Part shown: positions 1 to 9,339 of the stretch, in pieces
Layout: each line of letters opens with the position of its first letter
Numbering within the stretch: position 1 is the first letter of the stretch
From: Saprospiraceae bacterium
GTDB taxonomy: Bacteria > Bacteroidota > Bacteroidia > Chitinophagales > Saprospiraceae
Direction of reading: 5' to 3'
DNA length: 64,000 nucleotides
Assembly: GCA_020627535.1 (NCBI GenBank)
Contig: JAHDGU010000009.1
Coordinates: 124,001 to 188,000, forward strand
Notes under the pieces: model-generated
Seen by the model: the letters and a program-made list of their open reading frames with translations, nothing else
What the model was told of the DNA's origin: nothing
Databases searched by the model: none
Translations under genes and position numbers: made by a program

Positions 1-1262
1 TCAGCTGTCCATATCGTTGCTGACAGCCCATAGCTGACACTATTGGCGTAGAGAAGGAGTTCCTCCTCTGTGTCAAAAGGAGTCAGAGTGACGACTGGTC
101 CGAAGATTTCCTCTTGATTGGTACGGCAATCAAAACTTAGATTCTCAATAGCCGTCGGAGCCACGTAGTAGCCATTGGACATCTGAGAAGGAAGGCTCGG
201 TACTTCACCACCGCAAATCACGTGACCTCCTTCTTGGATGGCAAGCTCTATGTAGGCTAGCACCTTGTCACGATGTGATGCACTAGTGAGTGCGCCGACC
301 TGAGTACTTGCTTTACTGGGGTCGCCGATGCGCAATCTGGAGACCTTCTCTACAAAGTCAGCTTTGAATCGATCATAGAATGATCGCTCTATGAATATCC
401 TAGATCCACAGAGACAGATCTGACCTTGATTGGAGTAAGCGGCCTTGACTGCCGTAGAGAGCGCCTTGTCGTAGTCGCAGTCTGCAAAAATGATATTGGG
501 ATTCTTGCCTCCTAGTTCGAGGCTTATTTTCTTGAGTTGAGGTGCTGCGATTTTGGCGATTCTGCGGCCCGTAGCTGTTCCACCTGTGAATGAGATTGCC
601 TTGATCTTTGGATGCTCGACGAGGGCCTGTCCAGCTCTTGGGCCAGCGCCATGAATGATGTTGAGGACTCCTGGTGGCAAGCCGGCCTCCTTGCAGAGTT
701 TTGATAGCAGGTAGGCAGTCATGGGAGTGACCTCAGATGGCTTGGCGATGACGACATTTCCGGCAGCTAGAGCTGGCGCAATCTTCCAGCTGAGCAGATA
801 GAGTGGGAGATTCCAAGGAGAAATACATGCCACGATACCGAGTGGCTGTCTGAGGGTATAGTTGATAGCTTGCACTCCCGGCATATGGTGAGACTCAGAG
901 GCAAAGTGCATGATGGAGCTGGCAAAAAACTTGAAGTTATCCACTGCTCGTGGTATATCGACTTGCTTGGCAAGTTTGATGGGTTTACCAGTATCACGAC
1001 TTTCTGCTTGTGCAAGCTTGTTGAGATTTTCCTTGATGAGATAGCTCAGATTCATCAGTATGTCGTGCCTCTGTGCTTGACTCATTCCGGACCAGATCAG
1101 AAGTGCTTGCTCAGCTGCCAAGACGGCAAGATCTACATCCTCTGGACCGGAATCTGGAACCTCAGCATACAGGGCTCCAGTGGCTGGCTCGTAGCAAGGA
1201 AGGTAGCTATTAACACGAGGCGGGAGATGCAGTCCATTGATAAAATTTTCGATCCTGATCAT
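1..1262 (-). CDS. Aldehyde dehydrogenase, C-terminus cut off by window edge
   Basis: NAD(P)-dependent oxidation of an aldehyde to its acid in the cytoplasm. About 420 residues are visible, starting MIRIENFINGLHLPP. The whole ALDH core can be read: SPWNLPLYLLSWKIAPALAA, the cofactor motif FTGGTATGRRIA, the general-base Glu in LELGGKN, the catalytic Cys in QGQICLCGSR and EEIFGPVV. The N-terminal FINGxxxPP and the Asp-Ser pair in EVPDS are typical of the 2-aminomuconate / 2-hydroxymuconate semialdehyde dehydrogenase (ALDH8-like) branch, so a role in kynurenine or aromatic breakdown is possible but not shown. The gene runs off the left edge, so neighbours that could confirm the pathway are missing. 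ATG 1260-1262 is the first start giving the full N-terminus. The family call is firm; the substrate is inference. Confidence 0.93.
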   Translation of the reverse strand, partial: MIRIENFINGLHLPPRVNSYLPCYEPATGALYAEVPDSGPEDVDLAVLAAEQALLIWSGMSQAQRHDILMNLSYLIKENLNKLAQAESRDTGKPIKLAKQVDIPRAVDNFKFFASSIMHFASESHHMPGVQAINYTLRQPLGIVACISPWNLPLYLLSWKIAPALAAGNVVIAKPSEVTPMTAYLLSKLCKEAGLPPGVLNIIHGAGPRAGQALVEHPKIKAISFTGGTATGRRIAKIAAPQLKKISLELGGKNPNIIFADCDYDKALSTAVKAAYSNQGQICLCGSRIFIERSFYDRFKADFVEKVSRLRIGDPSKASTQVGALTSASHRDKVLAYIELAIQEGGHVICGGEVPSLPSQMSNGYYVAPTAIENLSFDCRTNQEEIFGPVVTLTPFDTEEELLLYANSVSYGLSATIWTA

Positions 1263-1346
1263 GAGTTGGTGTTTGAGTGGGCAAACTGTCCTGTCCAGAT
1301 AAAGCTATGCCCATTTTGAGACAAGCACATCACGTAATTTCGTGTC

Positions 1347-3545
1347 ATGATTGGCCGAGGTGTTTTCTTGCTTTTGCTCTTGCTCAGCTTTGTGGCTGCG
1401 ATTGATGCACAGAGTAGTGGTCCTATGGTCCACAAGATCGATGGAGAGATCGAGCTAGATGGTCGTCTGGAAGAAGCTTTTTGGCAATCAATGCCCAAAA
1501 ACAAGGCATTTCATCAGTTTTTCCCCTCTGACTCCATATTCGCTGAGTATGGTACAGAGCTCTACTTTGCGAGCGATGGCGACAACTTTATCATCGGTAT
1601 CAGATGTGAGACTCCGGGTGAGGAGTATATCGTGCCTTCGCTACGACGGGACTTCAGAGCAGGAGGAAATGACAATATCACGATCCTCGTAGATACCTAC
1701 AATGATGGGAACAATGCCTTCATGTTTGGCATCAATCCACTTGGCGTCATCCGAGAAGGACTCATCGCAGATGGAGGAAACTCTCTGGGCGGATTTAGCA
1801 CTGCGTGGGACAATAAGTGGCAAGGCGAGAGCTATATCGGCGAGAACTTCTGGAGTTCTGAGCTGGTGATTCCTTATTCGACCCTGCGGTTTAATGATGG
1901 TGTTCCAAGTTGGAAGATCAACTCGTATCGATTTGATATGCAGGCCAACGAGCGTAGTGTCTGGTACAAAATACCAAGGAATCAATGGATATTCAATCTG
2001 GCCTTCAGTGAAGATGTGCGATTTGAAGAGCCGCCGCGCAAAAAAGGGAAGAATATCAGTATCATACCTTATGTCACTGGAGCACTGTCTCAAGAGGATC
2101 TTTCTACAAGTGATCAAATTGATGTCAGTGGCAATGTGGGCTTCGACGCCAAGATAGGGCTCACATCCGGCCTCAATCTAGATCTTTCCTTCAATCCTGA
2201 TTTCAGTCAAGTAGAAGTTGATCAGCAGATTACCAACCTCAGTCGATTTGAAATCTCATTCCCTGAGCGTCGCCAATTTTTCATTGAAAATGCAGACTTA
2301 TTTGGGTCATTTGGCGAATCAAGGATCAACCCATTCTTTTCGCGGCGCATAGGACTTGCCGTGGACACAGTGACTGAGCTGACTGTCCAAAATGCCATCC
2401 TCTACGGTGCTAGACTCAGCGGCAAACTCAATGATAATCTAAGGGTAGGACTGCTCAATACACAAACTGCCAATAGCCCAGATAAGGGCATTGCTGGGAC
2501 CAACTACTCTGTAGCGACTGTCCAACAGAAGGTATTTGCACGATCCAATGTCACAGCCATGGTCGTCAATAAGCTCGTGACAGGAGACTTCGATGACACC
2601 GAGATCAATCAGAGCAATACCGTAGCAGGTCTGCAATTCAATTTTCAATCGGAATCCAATGATTGGGTGGGATCAGCTTTTGTCATGAAGAGTTTTACAG
2701 ACGACCTCGAAGGCGAAGACATAGCGCACACGGCGCGATTGCGATACAATAGTCTTCACTTCACTGCAGAAGTCATTCAGAATCGCGTTGGTGAAAATTT
2801 CAACGCGGAGGTCGGCTTTGTACCAAGAACGGATCTGCAGCGATTTGCTCTGGAACTGGGCGGTAACATCTTTCCCAAAAGTGACGTGATCAATCAGCTA
2901 GAGATCAATGCCGAGGGCAATATCTTCATCCAGCCCGGCGAGAACTTCCGTACCGATAGTCGTGGAGGGCTCAGTATCAATTCCAGATTCAATAATACGG
3001 CCAACGCTGAGCTCGAACTTAGGTCTGAATATGTTTTTTTGAGAAGTGAGTTTTTTCCTATTGGTGATGATTTTCCAGAGCTTCCAGAAGGCACAGACTA
3101 CAACTTCAGTAGTGCTCAGCTGAGCTATCAGTCAGATCGTAGGAAGTTTTTCAACTATCGACTCAATTCTACTTACGGTAGCTTTTACAATGGTAGAAGA
3201 TATGGTTTGGGGGGGAATGTGCAGCTCAGATTTGAGCCTAAGTTGATCATAGGCGTGAGATACAATGTCGATCGCATCGAGCTGGCAGAGGGCTTTGGGG
3301 AGAGGACCCTCGTGTTGGTGGGTCCGCGCGTAGATTACACAGTGAGCAAAGAGCTGTTTCTTACTGGATTTTTCCAGTACAATACGCAGATTGACAACTT
3401 CAATGTCAATGCACGCTTGCAGTGGCGCTTTGCTCCCGTCTCTGACTTATTTATCGTCTACACGGACAACTATGATACCGCGGACAACTGGTCTGGTATC
3501 AATCGGAATCTCACGGTGAAGCTGTCCTATTGGTTTAACATCTGA
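1347..3545 (+). CDS. DUF5916 outer-membrane protein with CBM9-like N-domain
   Basis: A 732-residue secreted protein with a clear signal peptide (residues 1-21, ending AIDA). Residues about 25-240 resemble the carbohydrate-binding family 9-like beta-sandwich that precedes DUF5916. The rest alternates short beta strands and ends in an aromatic residue pattern (WFNI), as in outer-membrane barrels. The family signature FPERRQFFIENADLF followed by FFSRRIG is at about residues 308-335. Its function is unknown; an envelope barrel, possibly glycan-associated, is the usual inference. It is the first gene of a four-gene run; its TGA stop shares one base with the next ATG. Confidence 0.88.
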   Translation: MIGRGVFLLLLLLSFVAAIDAQSSGPMVHKIDGEIELDGRLEEAFWQSMPKNKAFHQFFPSDSIFAEYGTELYFASDGDNFIIGIRCETPGEEYIVPSLRRDFRAGGNDNITILVDTYNDGNNAFMFGINPLGVIREGLIADGGNSLGGFSTAWDNKWQGESYIGENFWSSELVIPYSTLRFNDGVPSWKINSYRFDMQANERSVWYKIPRNQWIFNLAFSEDVRFEEPPRKKGKNISIIPYVTGALSQEDLSTSDQIDVSGNVGFDAKIGLTSGLNLDLSFNPDFSQVEVDQQITNLSRFEISFPERRQFFIENADLFGSFGESRINPFFSRRIGLAVDTVTELTVQNAILYGARLSGKLNDNLRVGLLNTQTANSPDKGIAGTNYSVATVQQKVFARSNVTAMVVNKLVTGDFDDTEINQSNTVAGLQFNFQSESNDWVGSAFVMKSFTDDLEGEDIAHTARLRYNSLHFTAEVIQNRVGENFNAEVGFVPRTDLQRFALELGGNIFPKSDVINQLEINAEGNIFIQPGENFRTDSRGGLSINSRFNNTANAELELRSEYVFLRSEFFPIGDDFPELPEGTDYNFSSAQLSYQSDRRKFFNYRLNSTYGSFYNGRRYGLGGNVQLRFEPKLIIGVRYNVDRIELAEGFGERTLVLVGPRVDYTVSKELFLTGFFQYNTQIDNFNVNARLQWRFAPVSDLFIVYTDNYDTADNWSGINRNLTVKLSYWFNI

Positions 3546-4000
3546 TGGAGCATCTTGCACAGATCAATATTGCTCTCATGAAGCATGATCCTGCGGCTGA
3601 AGAGGTCAAGGACTTTTTTGATCAGATTGATGCGATCAATCGTCTTGCTGAGGAACATCACGGCTATGTCTGGCGCTATCAAGATGGCGAGGACATCGGA
3701 GATGAGATTGCCTACTTTGACTATGCGGATCATGAGCCTAGAGTACATGCTCTTTTGATCAATATGTCTGTATGGACTGATATCGACGCTCTCAAGGCCT
3801 ATGTCTATCAGAGCGGACATATCGAGGTCTTCAGAAGGCGTGCTGAGTGGTTTCACCCGAGTGTCAGACCACATATGGCTATGTGGCATATCGAGCCTGG
3901 ACGGATTCCTACCTTGGCAGAAGCCAGAGAGCGACTTGCTCATCTGGAGAGGCACGGTCCTTCTCCGTATGCCTTTGATTTTCGCAAGCTGAGGACATGA
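3545..4000 (+). CDS. DUF3291 domain protein
   Basis: A 151-residue soluble protein matching the DUF3291 pattern: MEHLAQINIALMKHDPAAEE at the N-terminus, an RLAEEHHGYVWRYQ segment, then WTDIDALKAYVYQSGHIEVF and a Trp/His-rich MAMWHIEPG stretch. The fold is expected to be a dimeric alpha/beta ferredoxin-like (monooxygenase-type) barrel, but the reaction is not known. It overlaps the stop of the upstream gene by one base and its own stop overlaps the next start (ATGA), so it is almost certainly co-translated with both. Confidence 0.85.
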   Translation: MEHLAQINIALMKHDPAAEEVKDFFDQIDAINRLAEEHHGYVWRYQDGEDIGDEIAYFDYADHEPRVHALLINMSVWTDIDALKAYVYQSGHIEVFRRRAEWFHPSVRPHMAMWHIEPGRIPTLAEARERLAHLERHGPSPYAFDFRKLRT

Positions 4001-4482
4001 GAAATGACGTAGCTCATATCATCGCAATGTGGATACTGGCCATTCTGCTATGCTCGTGTGAGGTGAAGTATCCTGAGTATGCAGGACTCAAAAATCTCGA
4101 AGTCCAGCGCTTCAAGCCCCTCACTAGTGAATTGGTGCTCAGCTATGATCTAGGTATCTATCAAGTCAATCCAGTTCCGATAAAACTGGATAAGATCAGA
4201 TCGAGGATCTACTTTGACGATCTATATATGGGCGATGGTATGACGACTCATGGTCTTCGTCTACCACCTCGTGATACGGCCTGGGTGCATATCGAGCAAA
4301 ATCTCAAAGTCAAGAACTTCCTCAGGAATATCAAAGAGCTACCCCGCAATGGGAAGATTAATTTTCGCTTGGATTCGGATATTTTTCTCATCGGAGAGCG
4401 CGAGAATCTCAGCATTCCTTATAGCTATGTGCGGGAAATGAGTGTTGAGGAAGAGCTCCAGAATCTCATCCTGAGACGGTAA
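3997..4482 (+). CDS. LEA type 2-like lipoprotein
   Basis: A 161-residue protein with a lipoprotein signal (MWILAILLCSC, lipid Cys at about 22). The mature part looks like a single LEA14/WHy-type beta domain: a PEYAGLKNLEVQRF start, an IYQVNPVPIKLDKI stretch matching the family's NPxPxxV core, and LPPRDTAWVHI. Such lipoproteins sit in the periplasm or on the inner leaflet of the outer membrane with no known activity. It overlaps the previous gene by four bases and the next by one. The fold assignment is by motif only. Confidence 0.7.
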   Translation: MRNDVAHIIAMWILAILLCSCEVKYPEYAGLKNLEVQRFKPLTSELVLSYDLGIYQVNPVPIKLDKIRSRIYFDDLYMGDGMTTHGLRLPPRDTAWVHIEQNLKVKNFLRNIKELPRNGKINFRLDSDIFLIGERENLSIPYSYVREMSVEEELQNLILRR

Positions 4483-5987
4483 TGAGATTGTCAGAGGCCT
4501 ATACATATATCCGCTCTAAGCCGAGACTCCAGCTGTTTTTGGCCCTGAGTCTCATCCTTCAGCTCATTATTGCATGGAGGCAAGTTGGCTATTGGCATCC
4601 TGATCAACACTTCCAGATCATTGAGTTTGGTATGGAGTGGCTCGGGGAAAGCTCGGCGGTATCCGAGATCTGGGAGCACGAGTCGGAGATCAGGCCAAGT
4701 CTACCAGTGTACTGCTACGCTCTGTGGCACAAGGGCATGAAGCTCTTGGGATTTGAGAGCCACATTGACATCCATACGAGTGTCCGGCTGGTTCACGCTC
4801 TAGTTCAGTGGTTGCTTGCACATCTGCTGATTTTGAGCCTCTGTCGGGATGAATCAGAGTGGGATACAACGATCGCTTTGGTACTGACCAGTTGTCTCTG
4901 GCATATGCCTTATCTCCGCTCTCTGTTCAGCTCCGAGATGCTTGGTGCGCTTTGCTTTTTTACCGGGGTGCTACAGCGGGAACGTCGCATTTGGCTGACT
5001 GGTCTGTTATTCGCTGCGAGCTTTTTTATGCGTTTTCAGATGGCCTTTGCCATATTGGGCTACTTGGTGTATCTCTTGGCTTTCGCCAAAATGTCTCGAG
5101 GAGCATGGTTCACACTCGTATTGAGTGGTGCACTCGGTGGTGCACTCGGTGTGCTATTGGACTGTGCTTACTACGGACATTTTGTACTTACACCATGGGA
5201 ATACTTCTCCTCTAATATCATAGAGGGTGTTGCTGCGAGTTTTGGCACTTCTCCCTGGTACTACTACATTATCGAGATACTACTGAGTTATTCGGTGCCG
5301 ATTTTCGGCTTGGTTTTATTGCCTTGGGCCTTGATGGCTTGGACCAAGGTGTGGCAGCATTGGGTAGTGTGGGTATTGATTTTTTTTGTGATAGGACATT
5401 CGCTAGTTGGGCACAAAGAGGAGCGTTTTTTTTATCCCATGTTTGTGCTACTGCCTTGGCTAGCAATGCTTGCATGGCAGGAATACAGAGCTTATACATC
5501 TAGATATCCGCGAGCACTCTTGGATATTTGTGTCAAGGCCCTCCTCGGACTGGGGCTGCTTATCAATATCGTTACACTCATCTTTTGGGCCACCGTGGCC
5601 TATTGTCAACCAGTGCATTTTGCCGAAAGGCTCCAAAAAGATCTCGTACGGACAAACTACTCGGGTGTGATCCACTACAATCAGCAGTCACCGCTGCAGA
5701 CGCCAAGTCGATTGTCTCTAGTCTATTACGGACTTGACTATCCAGAGGCTGTGCAGCTCGTGAGAGTCGATAAGCTCGATGAACTGGAATCTGGTGAGGA
5801 GACGCTATATCTTGTCAGTAATTCCAAGTACTTGCACCGAAAAGCCAATGGGACACTTGATCCATGTTTTGAACCAATAATGTACTCAAGCAGGTGGCTC
5901 TGGCGCATCAATGAATGGATGATGCAGCAAGGCTATGGGAACATCGATGACATCTGGGTGATGTATCGGTGTAGCGCTGAGGGCTAG
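4482..5987 (+). CDS. GT22/ALG9-like mannosyltransferase, polytopic
   Basis: A 501-residue integral membrane protein with about ten hydrophobic segments. Two landmarks of the GT22 (PIG-B/ALG9/ALG12) mannosyltransferases are present: HPDQHFQ at residues 39-45 in the first lumenal/periplasmic loop, matching HPDExFQ, and GHKEERFFYPM in a later loop, matching the HKExRF motif. This points to an enzyme using a lipid-linked sugar donor at the periplasmic face; acceptor and sugar are unknown. Last gene of the operon starting at 1347; its TAG is shared tail-to-tail (CTAG) with the stop of the gene on the other strand. Bacterial GT22 members are much less studied than the eukaryotic ones. Confidence 0.85.
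   Translation: MRLSEAYTYIRSKPRLQLFLALSLILQLIIAWRQVGYWHPDQHFQIIEFGMEWLGESSAVSEIWEHESEIRPSLPVYCYALWHKGMKLLGFESHIDIHTSVRLVHALVQWLLAHLLILSLCRDESEWDTTIALVLTSCLWHMPYLRSLFSSEMLGALCFFTGVLQRERRIWLTGLLFAASFFMRFQMAFAILGYLVYLLAFAKMSRGAWFTLVLSGALGGALGVLLDCAYYGHFVLTPWEYFSSNIIEGVAASFGTSPWYYYIIEILLSYSVPIFGLVLLPWALMAWTKVWQHWVVWVLIFFVIGHSLVGHKEERFFYPMFVLLPWLAMLAWQEYRAYTSRYPRALLDICVKALLGLGLLINIVTLIFWATVAYCQPVHFAERLQKDLVRTNYSGVIHYNQQSPLQTPSRLSLVYYGLDYPEAVQLVRVDKLDELESGEETLYLVSNSKYLHRKANGTLDPCFEPIMYSSRWLWRINEWMMQQGYGNIDDIWVMYRCSAEG
5078..5091 (-). repeat. TTTTGGCGAAAGCC copy in mannosyltransferase gene
   Basis: Exact copy, read antisense; the gene encodes LAFAKM here. The flanks extend the stem to TTGGC-GAAA-GCCAA. 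Confidence 0.8.
5618..5631 (+). repeat. Variant hairpin TTTTGCCGAAAGGC
   Basis: Stem GCC/GGC instead of GGC/GCC with the same T-run and GAAA loop; encodes HFAER. Confidence 0.6.
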
Positions 5988-6772
5988 GAACGCTTGCCAA
6001 GATGTACACTGAGATACACGTTGACAAAGATGAACCGATTGTTCTCGATGATCATAATCGGTACCCTGCGTGTGAAAGCATCGACAACCACACCGACCTC
6101 TAGCGCACGTACAAATCCTGTGTAGGCTCCAGGAGCTAGATGAACTGCGGCTTTCGCATGGCCACCAATGACGAAGGATGGCTCGTCCAGACCACGAAAA
6201 AAACCAGAATGCCCGAAGATGGCTGATCGATCAAGGAACTCATCTGCATTTGATTCGCTGTAGCGTAATTCTTGGATCGTAGAGCCGATGGAGCCATCTC
6301 TTTGGACACTGACATCAAGGTAATATGGCTTGAGGATGCCGAGTGTAGGTCCAGCTTCATAACTCAATCCTAGTGCGACTCCGCGTCTTTTGGCTTTCTC
6401 CGAGAGATAGTACTTCTGACCGATACCAGCTTTGAGATATAGGAAGCTGTTTTGCTTGCCGTATACGTAGTTGGATCCAGGGACAAAGATGTTGAGTCCA
6501 GATCCACTGTTTTGTACATTTTGCCGAAACTCCTTGGGGTGTCTGATGTAGCCAAACTCTAGTCTCTTGTATGTCGTCCTGTAGTAAGTCTGTATCTCAC
6601 CCTTGTAGTAGCCTATGGCGATGCCAGCGGTATGAGCCTTGAGTTCTACAGCCCACTCCTCTTGATAGATCACCCCTTGTAGGCGCTCTGGGAGCTCTGT
6701 AGGGCTCTGGGACTGGGCAGCGAGCCCGGTGACCAGCAAGAGTATCATAGCTACGAGGTGGAAAGATCTCAC
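5984..6772 (-). CDS. Conserved secreted/outer-membrane hypothetical protein
   Basis: 262 residues with a signal peptide ending GLAAQSQS. The mature chain has Tyr- and Gly-rich alternating strands (EIQTYYRTTYKRLEFGYI, FLYLKAGIGQKYYLSEKAKR) and ends FVNVYLSVHLGKRS, which fits a small outer-membrane barrel. I do not recognise a named family. A GTG at 6770-6772 gives a normal signal peptide; an ATG at 6746-6748 would give a short one (MILLLVTGLAAQ). TATATTCG about 14 bases before the GTG resembles a -7 element. It converges on the mannosyltransferase with a 4-bp overlap. Confidence 0.75.
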   Translation of the reverse strand: MRSFHLVAMILLLVTGLAAQSQSPTELPERLQGVIYQEEWAVELKAHTAGIAIGYYKGEIQTYYRTTYKRLEFGYIRHPKEFRQNVQNSGSGLNIFVPGSNYVYGKQNSFLYLKAGIGQKYYLSEKAKRRGVALGLSYEAGPTLGILKPYYLDVSVQRDGSIGSTIQELRYSESNADEFLDRSAIFGHSGFFRGLDEPSFVIGGHAKAAVHLAPGAYTGFVRALEVGVVVDAFTRRVPIMIIENNRFIFVNVYLSVHLGKRS

Positions 6773-6879
6773 TTAGCGAATATAGTCTTTAATCGTGATG
6801 GCTTATCTGATCAACATGCTGAGCGGCGTGAGGGTTCAAGTGGAGTCTAGTCCTCGGGATTACGCTAACTTCGCCGACC

Positions 6880-8406
6880 ATGGAATCTAGGCTCACTCCT
6901 GCTGTACTACTAGCGATCATCTTGGGGTATTTTCTCATACTCATCTTGATTTCGCAGTTGACGTCCAAGGACCAGAGCAATGAGAGTTTTTTCCTTGGTA
7001 AACGCAAATCACCTTGGTATCTGGTCGCGATTGGAATGATCGGTGCCACGCTATCAGGGGTGACATTCATCTCTATACCGGGCTGGGTAGTCAATGATCA
7101 GTGGTCGTACATGCAGATGGTGCTGGGTTACTTACTGGGCTATCTGGTCATCGCCACCGTACTGATGCCCATGTACTACAAGCTCAATTTGACGACTATC
7201 TATGGTTATCTCAACGAGCGTTTTGGTATGGTATCTTACAAAAGTGGATCAGCATTTTTCCTACTGAGTCGAGTGATCGGAGCCGCCTTCAGGTTGTACT
7301 TGGTGGCGATCACTCTGGATGCCTTTGTCCTCGGGCCGATGGGTGTGAGTTTTCCTCTTACGGTCGGATTGGCCATCTTACTGATTTGGATTTACACCTA
7401 TCGCGGTGGAATCAGGACGATTATCTACACAGATACCTTTCAGACCATATTTATGCTCTTGGCACTAGTCCTGACGATATTAGCCATTGCCAATCACTTT
7501 GACGCTAGCGTGCTCCAGATGGGGCAGCGCGTCTTGTCTGAGTCCAGTACAGAGACCTTCTTTTTTGATGCAGGATGGTCAGAAAAGAAGAATTTCTTCA
7601 AGCGTTTTTTGGCTGGAGCTTTCATCGCACTGGTGATGACTGGGCTGGATCAGGATATGATGCAGAAAAATCTTTCTTGTCGCAATATAGAGGACGCTCA
7701 GAAGAATATGTTCTGGTTTTCCATAGTCCTTGTCATAGCCAAGGTGCTCTTTTTGTTCCTCGGTGCGCTACTCGTACTTTATATGAGTGATGTGGGCATG
7801 GAGCTGCCGACAAGGATGGTCGGTGGAGAGGCACGAGTGGCGACTGATCTGATCTACCCGACCGTGGCCTTGGACTACTTGCCGCTTGGTATATCTATAG
7901 TGTTTATTCTGGGTCTCATGGCTGCAGCCTACTCTAGTGCGGATAGTGCTTTGACAGCACTGACGACAGCATTTTGTGTAGACTTTTTAGGTTTCGAACG
8001 AGGTGGTGTAGCCGCCAAGGACCAGAGACGAACACGACTGTCGGTTCATATCGGATTTTCGGTAGTGCTTTTTCTTGTCATTGTGAGCTTCTGGTGGGTG
8101 AATAATGACGCTGTCATATCAGAGATTTTCAAGGCAGCTGGATATACCTATGGTCCCATACTGGGTCTCTATGCTTATGGCTTCTTGACAAAGAGGCATA
8201 CGTACGACCGGATGGTGTGGCTGGTGTGTATTTTGTCTCCAGTCTTGACCTATTTGGTGGTGAAGAATAGCAAGGTATGGCTCAATGGATATGTATTTGA
8301 TTTTGAGCATCTCATACTCAATGGAGCCTTGACATTTGCCGGGTTATGGATATTGTCTTTGGTCAATGAAGATGCCAACTCACAAGTGAATAAGAAGAGC
8401 AGATGA
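6880..8406 (+). CDS. Sodium:solute symporter (SSS family)
   Basis: 508 residues, about thirteen transmembrane segments. N-terminal features of the SSS family are clear: the SFFLGKRKSPWYLVAIGMIG loop, the LSGVTFISIPGWV helix-1 region with small and Ser/Thr residues that form the sodium site, and the helix-8 region GLMAAAYSSADSALTALTTA, whose Ser residues complete the Na2 site. The substrate (sugar, amino acid, sialic-acid type, etc.) cannot be told from sequence. Its stop overlaps the ATG of the methyltransferase by four bases, so the two are co-expressed. Confidence 0.92.
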   Translation: MESRLTPAVLLAIILGYFLILILISQLTSKDQSNESFFLGKRKSPWYLVAIGMIGATLSGVTFISIPGWVVNDQWSYMQMVLGYLLGYLVIATVLMPMYYKLNLTTIYGYLNERFGMVSYKSGSAFFLLSRVIGAAFRLYLVAITLDAFVLGPMGVSFPLTVGLAILLIWIYTYRGGIRTIIYTDTFQTIFMLLALVLTILAIANHFDASVLQMGQRVLSESSTETFFFDAGWSEKKNFFKRFLAGAFIALVMTGLDQDMMQKNLSCRNIEDAQKNMFWFSIVLVIAKVLFLFLGALLVLYMSDVGMELPTRMVGGEARVATDLIYPTVALDYLPLGISIVFILGLMAAAYSSADSALTALTTAFCVDFLGFERGGVAAKDQRRTRLSVHIGFSVVLFLVIVSFWWVNNDAVISEIFKAAGYTYGPILGLYAYGFLTKRHTYDRMVWLVCILSPVLTYLVVKNSKVWLNGYVFDFEHLILNGALTFAGLWILSLVNEDANSQVNKKSR

Positions 8407-9329
8407 TCCCCAAGTGGAAATTGAAGGCAATCGTGCAAAAAAGTATCAGTGTATTGCCAAATGCGCAATACGTCAATACGCTATTTCAGAAGTATGTCAC
8501 AAAGGGTCTTCGGCTCGATGACGAGCACTTTGGGTATAAGCTTAGGCATGCTAAAGATCATCTGTCATACTTCAATGAGTGGAGCGATGTAGAGATCGGA
8601 TGTGCGAAGGTACTGGAGCTAGGAACCGGATGGTATCCTGTGATTCCGATATATCTATGGTTGCATGGAGCCAATGAGATTCACACCATGGATCTGCGCA
8701 AGTGGACGAGCACCGAGCGACTTCATACGACCATAGATAAAATGAGGGAAAAGCGAGAATCCATCCAGAGTAAGGGCTTTGATCCCAGTAGATGGCAAAT
8801 GCTCGTAGATCTGCGCAACGATGACTCTGACGAAGAAAGAATATTTGAGCAGCTCGGGATATTTCCTTGGATAGGAGACGCACGTCATACTGTCTATGCA
8901 GATGGTGAATTTGATTTCATCTGTAGCAACAATACCTTCGAACATGTCTACGAAGATGTGCTGCGTGGCATCTTGGTGGAGTTTAAGAGAGTTTTACGCA
9001 AGGACTCTGGTGTGATGTCTCATTTTGTAGATATGAGCGACCACTTTGCTCACATGGATTCAAGCATTACGGTCTACAATTTTCTTCAGTATTCTAAGCA
9101 GGAGTGGCAAAGAATTGATAACAATATCCAGCCACAAAATCGCTTGCGCCTTTCTGATTACTTAGCGATGTATGCTGATCTCGAGATTCCTGTCAGCAAA
9201 ACTGAGAAGTGGCCATATGACGCTGATCTTCTTGACAAGATTGAGCTTCATGCCGAGTATGAGTCTTATGAGAGGGACGATCTGGCTCTGGTTCATGCAT
9301 ACCTCATCACCAAGAATCAAGCTTTCTAG
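8403..9329 (+). CDS. Class I SAM-dependent methyltransferase
   Basis: 308 residues with a Rossmann methyltransferase core in the middle. Motif I is VLELGTGWYPVIPIYLW with the acidic strand-2 end at IHTMDLRKW; motif IV is FDFICSNNTFEHV, followed by the EFKRVLRKDSGVMSHFVDM motif V/VI stretch. The N-terminal 60 residues and the C-terminal 90 residues (NFLQYSKQEWQRIDNN onward) resemble those of bacterial methyltransferases found near surface-polysaccharide genes. The substrate is unknown. Translationally coupled to the upstream symporter; it converges on the DtxR-type gene with a 10-bp gap. Confidence 0.85.
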   Translation: MIPKWKLKAIVQKSISVLPNAQYVNTLFQKYVTKGLRLDDEHFGYKLRHAKDHLSYFNEWSDVEIGCAKVLELGTGWYPVIPIYLWLHGANEIHTMDLRKWTSTERLHTTIDKMREKRESIQSKGFDPSRWQMLVDLRNDDSDEERIFEQLGIFPWIGDARHTVYADGEFDFICSNNTFEHVYEDVLRGILVEFKRVLRKDSGVMSHFVDMSDHFAHMDSSITVYNFLQYSKQEWQRIDNNIQPQNRLRLSDYLAMYADLEIPVSKTEKWPYDADLLDKIELHAEYESYERDDLALVHAYLITKNQAF

Positions 9330-9339
9330 CACTGATTGT

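Noticed and set aside
870-1319. 149-codon frame opposite the aldehyde dehydrogenase
   Set aside because: Antisense to a complete, well-conserved enzyme core; an artefact of its codon use.
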